Assembly (NCBI GenBank): GCA_032118015.1
Contig: JAULYE010000178.1
Coordinates: 1 to 8,331 of the forward strand
DNA: 8,331 nt
From: Casp-actino8 sp032118015
GTDB lineage: Bacteria; Actinomycetota; Acidimicrobiia; Acidimicrobiales; Ilumatobacteraceae
Direction: 5' to 3'
Shown here: positions 6,439 through 8,331 of the stretch, piece after piece
Position numbering within the stretch: position 1 is the first letter of the stretch
Layout: every line of letters starts with the position of its first letter
Notes under the pieces: generated by a model
What the model was told of the DNA's origin: nothing
Database searches by the model: none
What the model saw: the letters and a program-made list of their open reading frames with translations, nothing else
Made by a program: the position numbers and the translations under genes

Positions 6439-6759
6439 ATGGTGAATCCTCCTGATCGCGAACGACCAGGTGATCCAATGATGCCGGTCCAATCCTCCGA
6501 TGCGGAATTCGTCCGTCGAGCTCGCAACAGATACGGCGCAATGGGCGCGATCGTTGCGAGCAGCATGCTCGGATTCGACAAACTGTTGGGTCGCAAACCC
6601 AAAGATGACGGCGCAGTGATCTGGGAGGCGTCCGGAGAACCGGAGGACATCGACAAGGATGGCATCTCCATTCGTGTCGACGAAACGACGACCATTCATG
6701 CCTCGTCGAGTTTGCGCTCAGGCGGACGCCATGTCCGCAAACGTCGCTACCGAGAGTGA
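6439..6759 (+). CDS. Small conserved-looking hypothetical protein
   Basis: A 106-residue protein that I do not recognise. It has a polar, proline-rich N-terminus, a basic stretch FVRRARNRYG at about 24-33, then a short hydrophobic run GAMGAIVASSMLGFDKLLG (33-51), long enough for a membrane-associated or amphipathic helix but too short and interrupted to call a clear transmembrane segment. The middle is acidic (EASGEPEDIDKDGI), followed by VDETTTIHASSSL, and the C-terminus is strongly basic (RSGGRHVRKRRYRE). ATG 6439 fits a leaderless start; ATG 6478 (MMPVQSSDAEF, 13 residues shorter) has a weak AGGTGAT upstream and is the main alternative. It lies 37 bp after the PPOX gene on the same strand and converges with the Nudix-like gene 7 bp away. 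Codon use resembles the neighbours, so I think it is a real gene. Confidence 0.65.
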   Translation: MVNPPDRERPGDPMMPVQSSDAEFVRRARNRYGAMGAIVASSMLGFDKLLGRKPKDDGAVIWEASGEPEDIDKDGISIRVDETTTIHASSSLRSGGRHVRKRRYRE

Positions 6760-6786
6760 CGTCGGGTCAGGGCAATTCCCCGACGT
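6759..6786. terminator. Possible bidirectional terminator hairpin between convergent genes
   Basis: ACGTCGGG (6759-6766) and CCCGACGT (6779-6786) form a perfect 8-bp stem with a 12-nt loop. It begins on the last base of the hypothetical gene's stop codon and covers the last codons of the Nudix-like gene, so it lies at the 3' end of both transcripts. No T-rich tract follows on either strand. The position is what suggests a terminator; the sequence alone is not conclusive. Confidence 0.4.
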
Positions 6787-7303
6787 GAGCAAGCGCCAGT
6801 CGCAGAAGTCGATCCTGACCACCGGTCATATCGGATGTGATCGACGGGCTTGCCGCTTCATCCGGCGAGAACCACGCCAAATCGAGTGCCTGTTGCGTCG
6901 GTGTGCACTCTCCATCCACGGGAACGACATACGCCAAACTCACGGCATGGTGCCGGGGGTCGAAGAAGCCGCTGACGTCAGGATCTGGGAAGTATTCGGC
7001 GATTGTGAACGGCGCCGGATTCGCCGGAATTCGAGGGAGGGCCATGGGACCGAGATCCTTCTCCAAATGACGGACAAGTGCATCTCGCACTCGCTCTCCG
7101 TAGAGAACCCTCCCGGACACCAGCATCCGACTGAGAGATCCATCTGCTGCAACTCGCAACAACAGACCCACTTGCGTGACCCGACCATATGGATCGACGC
7201 GTACCGGGACGGCATCGACATAGACGAGTGGCACATTGGATCGCACATCAGCAAGTTGATCCGGGCTCAGCCACGAAGTTCTCGTATCCGTCAGATCACT
7301 CAC
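6767..7303 (-). CDS. Nudix-fold protein with degenerate Nudix box (DUF4916-like)
   Basis: A 178-residue protein resembling the actinobacterial DUF4916 group of the Nudix superfamily. Landmarks: WLSPDQLADVRSNVPLVYVDAVPVRVD (11-37), TQVGLLLRV (43-51), SGRVLYGERVRDALVRHLEKDLGPMALP (63-90), AEYFPDP, the strand HHAVSLAYVVPVDGECTP and LDLAWFSPDEA near the C-terminus. The 64-86 segment aligns with the Nudix box GX5EX7REUXEEXGU as G64, E70, R78 and G85, but the three key acidic positions read H79, K82 and D83. Loss of these metal ligands suggests it may not hydrolyse nucleoside diphosphates in the usual way; it could bind a nucleotide or act as a sensor. The GTG start has GGAGAGG upstream (7316-7310). 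It is second in a minus-strand pair after the DNA glycosylase gene, 46 bp apart, and is probably co-transcribed. Confidence 0.8.
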   Translation of the reverse strand: MSDLTDTRTSWLSPDQLADVRSNVPLVYVDAVPVRVDPYGRVTQVGLLLRVAADGSLSRMLVSGRVLYGERVRDALVRHLEKDLGPMALPRIPANPAPFTIAEYFPDPDVSGFFDPRHHAVSLAYVVPVDGECTPTQQALDLAWFSPDEAASPSITSDMTGGQDRLLRLALAHVGELP

Positions 7304-7349
7304 AATCCACCTCTCCAGAACTTTTCACCAACAACCGGGACTCAGTTTC

Positions 7350-7985
7350 TCAGATCACGTCTGCGCTTGTGTGTGATTCTTCCCTATTCGAAGAAATGCC
7401 TGGAGGGATCCACTCAGATCGTGCTCGGCCCACGATGGACCGTACCGAGCAATTCGTATCGTGATCATTGATCATCCCGATCGATTGCATCAACGCGTAC
7501 ATCGTCGTCGGACCGACGAATGACCATCCTCGACCTTTCAAGTCCCGGGCTAGAAGAGTTGACTCGTCCGATGTCGATGGCGGTCTCTTGCCGTGAGGAT
7601 CGCGATCAACTTCGGGGGCGAAAGACCACAAATACCTGCCGAGTGAGCCAACTTCGTCCACCAACCTTTGGCACGCGCGGGCATTGGCGATGACTGCAGA
7701 GATCTTGCCCCGATGGCGGATCACGGTGGGATCCAAGACGATCCGATCCACATCAGCCTCGGTGAAATACACGAGCTCGGAAATGTCGAAGTGGGCAAAG
7801 ACGTCACGCAGCCTGGCGCGCCGAGCCAGGATTGTGGACCACGAGAGTCCGCATTGGAACGCTTCGAGGCAGATCTTCTCGAACAGATGTCGATCATCAC
7901 CAACAGGCACACCCCACTCCATGTCGTGATAGGTGCGCATCTCCAATGAGGAGTCTGCCCAAGAACACCAGCTCGGAGATTCCAC
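7350..7985 (-). CDS. tag: DNA-3-methyladenine glycosylase I
   Basis: A 211-residue base-excision repair enzyme that removes 3-methyladenine from alkylated DNA. The Tag family pattern is complete: WCSW near the N-terminus, YHDMEWGVP (19-27), LFEKICLEAFQCGLSWSTIL (34-53), the RHRGKISAVIANARA stretch (90-104), and GWSFVGPTTMYALMQSIGMINDH (153-175). The zinc ligands known from E. coli Tag (C4, H17, H175, C179) correspond to C7, H20, H175 and C179 here, and the base-recognition residues E38 and W46 to E41 and W49. I place the start at GTG 7985: GAGG at 7994-7991 ends 5 nt upstream, whereas an in-frame GTG at 7991 would overlap that site. The C-terminal tail of about 30 residues after the last zinc ligand is poorly conserved. 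It is first in a pair with the Nudix-like gene. Confidence 0.95.
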   Translation of the reverse strand: MESPSWCSWADSSLEMRTYHDMEWGVPVGDDRHLFEKICLEAFQCGLSWSTILARRARLRDVFAHFDISELVYFTEADVDRIVLDPTVIRHRGKISAVIANARACQRLVDEVGSLGRYLWSFAPEVDRDPHGKRPPSTSDESTLLARDLKGRGWSFVGPTTMYALMQSIGMINDHDTNCSVRSIVGRARSEWIPPGISSNREESHTSADVI

Positions 7986-7990
7986 TGTCA

Positions 7991-7994
7991 CCTC
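7991..7994 (-). promoter_or_regulatory. Ribosome binding site that decides the tag start
   Basis: On the minus strand GAGG is followed by TGACA and then GTG at 7985-7983. The other in-frame GTG (7991-7989) uses the last G of this GAGG, so it cannot be served by it. Confidence 0.5.
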
Positions 7995-8131
7995 ACAACG
8001 AGGAGCGGCGACGGACCATCACTTCAAGAGCAACCGTCGGCTTCGAACAGTTCGTCACTGAAGACTGCCTTGCGAAACACGCCATGACCGAACCCTACAT
8101 GGGTGAACTGGTGTCAGCGGAGTACATTCGA

Positions 8132-8331
8132 ATGATGCCCGTGAAGCGACTGATTTTGACTCTCCAGTTCGCGACAGCCATTCTCGCGTCCAGCTATGGC
8201 GTGATGTTCACGATGCTCGACGACTATCGAAACGAATACGGCATTGCTGAATCCGGTTTGGGCTTCGTCGTCGCCGTAGGTTTCTTTGCTTCCTTCATCA
8301 GCCAAGTCATCATCGCCCCACTCGCAGATCG
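8132..8331 (+). CDS. Major facilitator superfamily transporter, N-terminal part (cut by window edge)
   Basis: The first 66 residues of a membrane transporter. A short basic start (MMPVKR) leads into helix 1, LILTLQFATAILASSYGVMF (7-26), then the extracytoplasmic segment TMLDDYRNEYGIAESG, and helix 2, LGFVVAVGFFASFISQVIIA (43-62). The last residues PLADR are the start of the MFS motif A loop (G/PxLaDrxGrk) between helices 2 and 3. This marks an MFS secondary transporter, probably an exporter, but substrate cannot be inferred from this fragment. I chose ATG 8132: GGAG at 8119-8122 lies 9 nt upstream and the N-terminus then has the usual short length. An in-frame ATG at 8084 (16 residues more) lacks a ribosome binding site. 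A second ATG at 8135 sits 6 nt after TACATT (8123-8128), so a leaderless start there is also possible. It is divergent from tag. Confidence 0.85.
   Translation, partial: MMPVKRLILTLQFATAILASSYGVMFTMLDDYRNEYGIAESGLGFVVAVGFFASFISQVIIAPLAD

Noticed and set aside
6659..7471. Plus-strand open frame of 270 codons opposite the Nudix-like gene
   Set aside because: It overlaps three better-supported genes and its protein looks random; the minus-strand Nudix-like frame has clear family landmarks and a ribosome binding site.
1..8331. Mobile element, CRISPR array, toxin-antitoxin or defence island
   Set aside because: No transposase, integrase, array of regular repeats, tRNA-like attachment site or paired toxin-antitoxin frames were seen; all genes have similar base and codon use.

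Overview
The window looks like chromosomal DNA of a moderately GC-rich actinobacterium. Two predicted enzymes belong to families that commonly use coenzyme F420, a LLM-class oxidoreductase and a PPOX-class protein. There is also a Nudix-related protein that resembles the actinobacterial DUF4916 group, and a ten-helix MacB/FtsX exporter of actinobacterial type. Several starts carry a TAnnnT -10 element close to the start codon, as in lineages that use many leaderless mRNAs. An Acidimicrobiia-like source is my guess from the gene style; no rRNA or other phylogenetic marker is present.

Layout. Positions 1-871 (minus) hold most of a small-molecule kinase of the APH/ecdysteroid-kinase-like fold, cut by the window edge. 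A divergent 120-bp spacer separates it from a LLM-class oxidoreductase (992-1888, plus). After a gap with overlapping inverted repeats and a likely promoter comes a plus-strand block: 1-Cys peroxiredoxin of the Prx6 type (2006-2641), MacB/LolD-like ABC ATPase (2685-3443), ten-helix ABC permease (3445-6012), small PPOX-class F420/flavin protein (6009-6401) and an unrecognised small protein (6439-6759). The ATPase-permease-PPOX genes are packed with a 1-bp gap and a 4-bp overlap and are almost certainly co-transcribed. The peroxiredoxin, 43 bp upstream, may lead the same operon.

A convergent boundary of 7 bp follows, with a dyad lying over it. Then comes a minus-strand pair: 3-methyladenine DNA glycosylase I (7350-7985), transcribed first, and a Nudix-fold protein with a degenerate Nudix box (6767-7303). 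The window ends with the first part of a major facilitator transporter (8132 onward, plus).

How they fit together. The central block links peroxide detoxification, export or membrane work by a MacB-type transporter, and a deazaflavin/flavin redox protein, which suggests a stress or envelope role; this is inference. The tag-Nudix pair fits alkylation repair and nucleotide-related functions, although the Nudix protein may not be a hydrolase. I found no tRNA, rRNA, CRISPR array, insertion sequence, phage gene or defence island. No clearly novel system is visible. The most interesting signals are regulatory: a perfect dyad centred on the predicted -35 of the peroxiredoxin promoter, with a similar arrangement at the kinase promoter.
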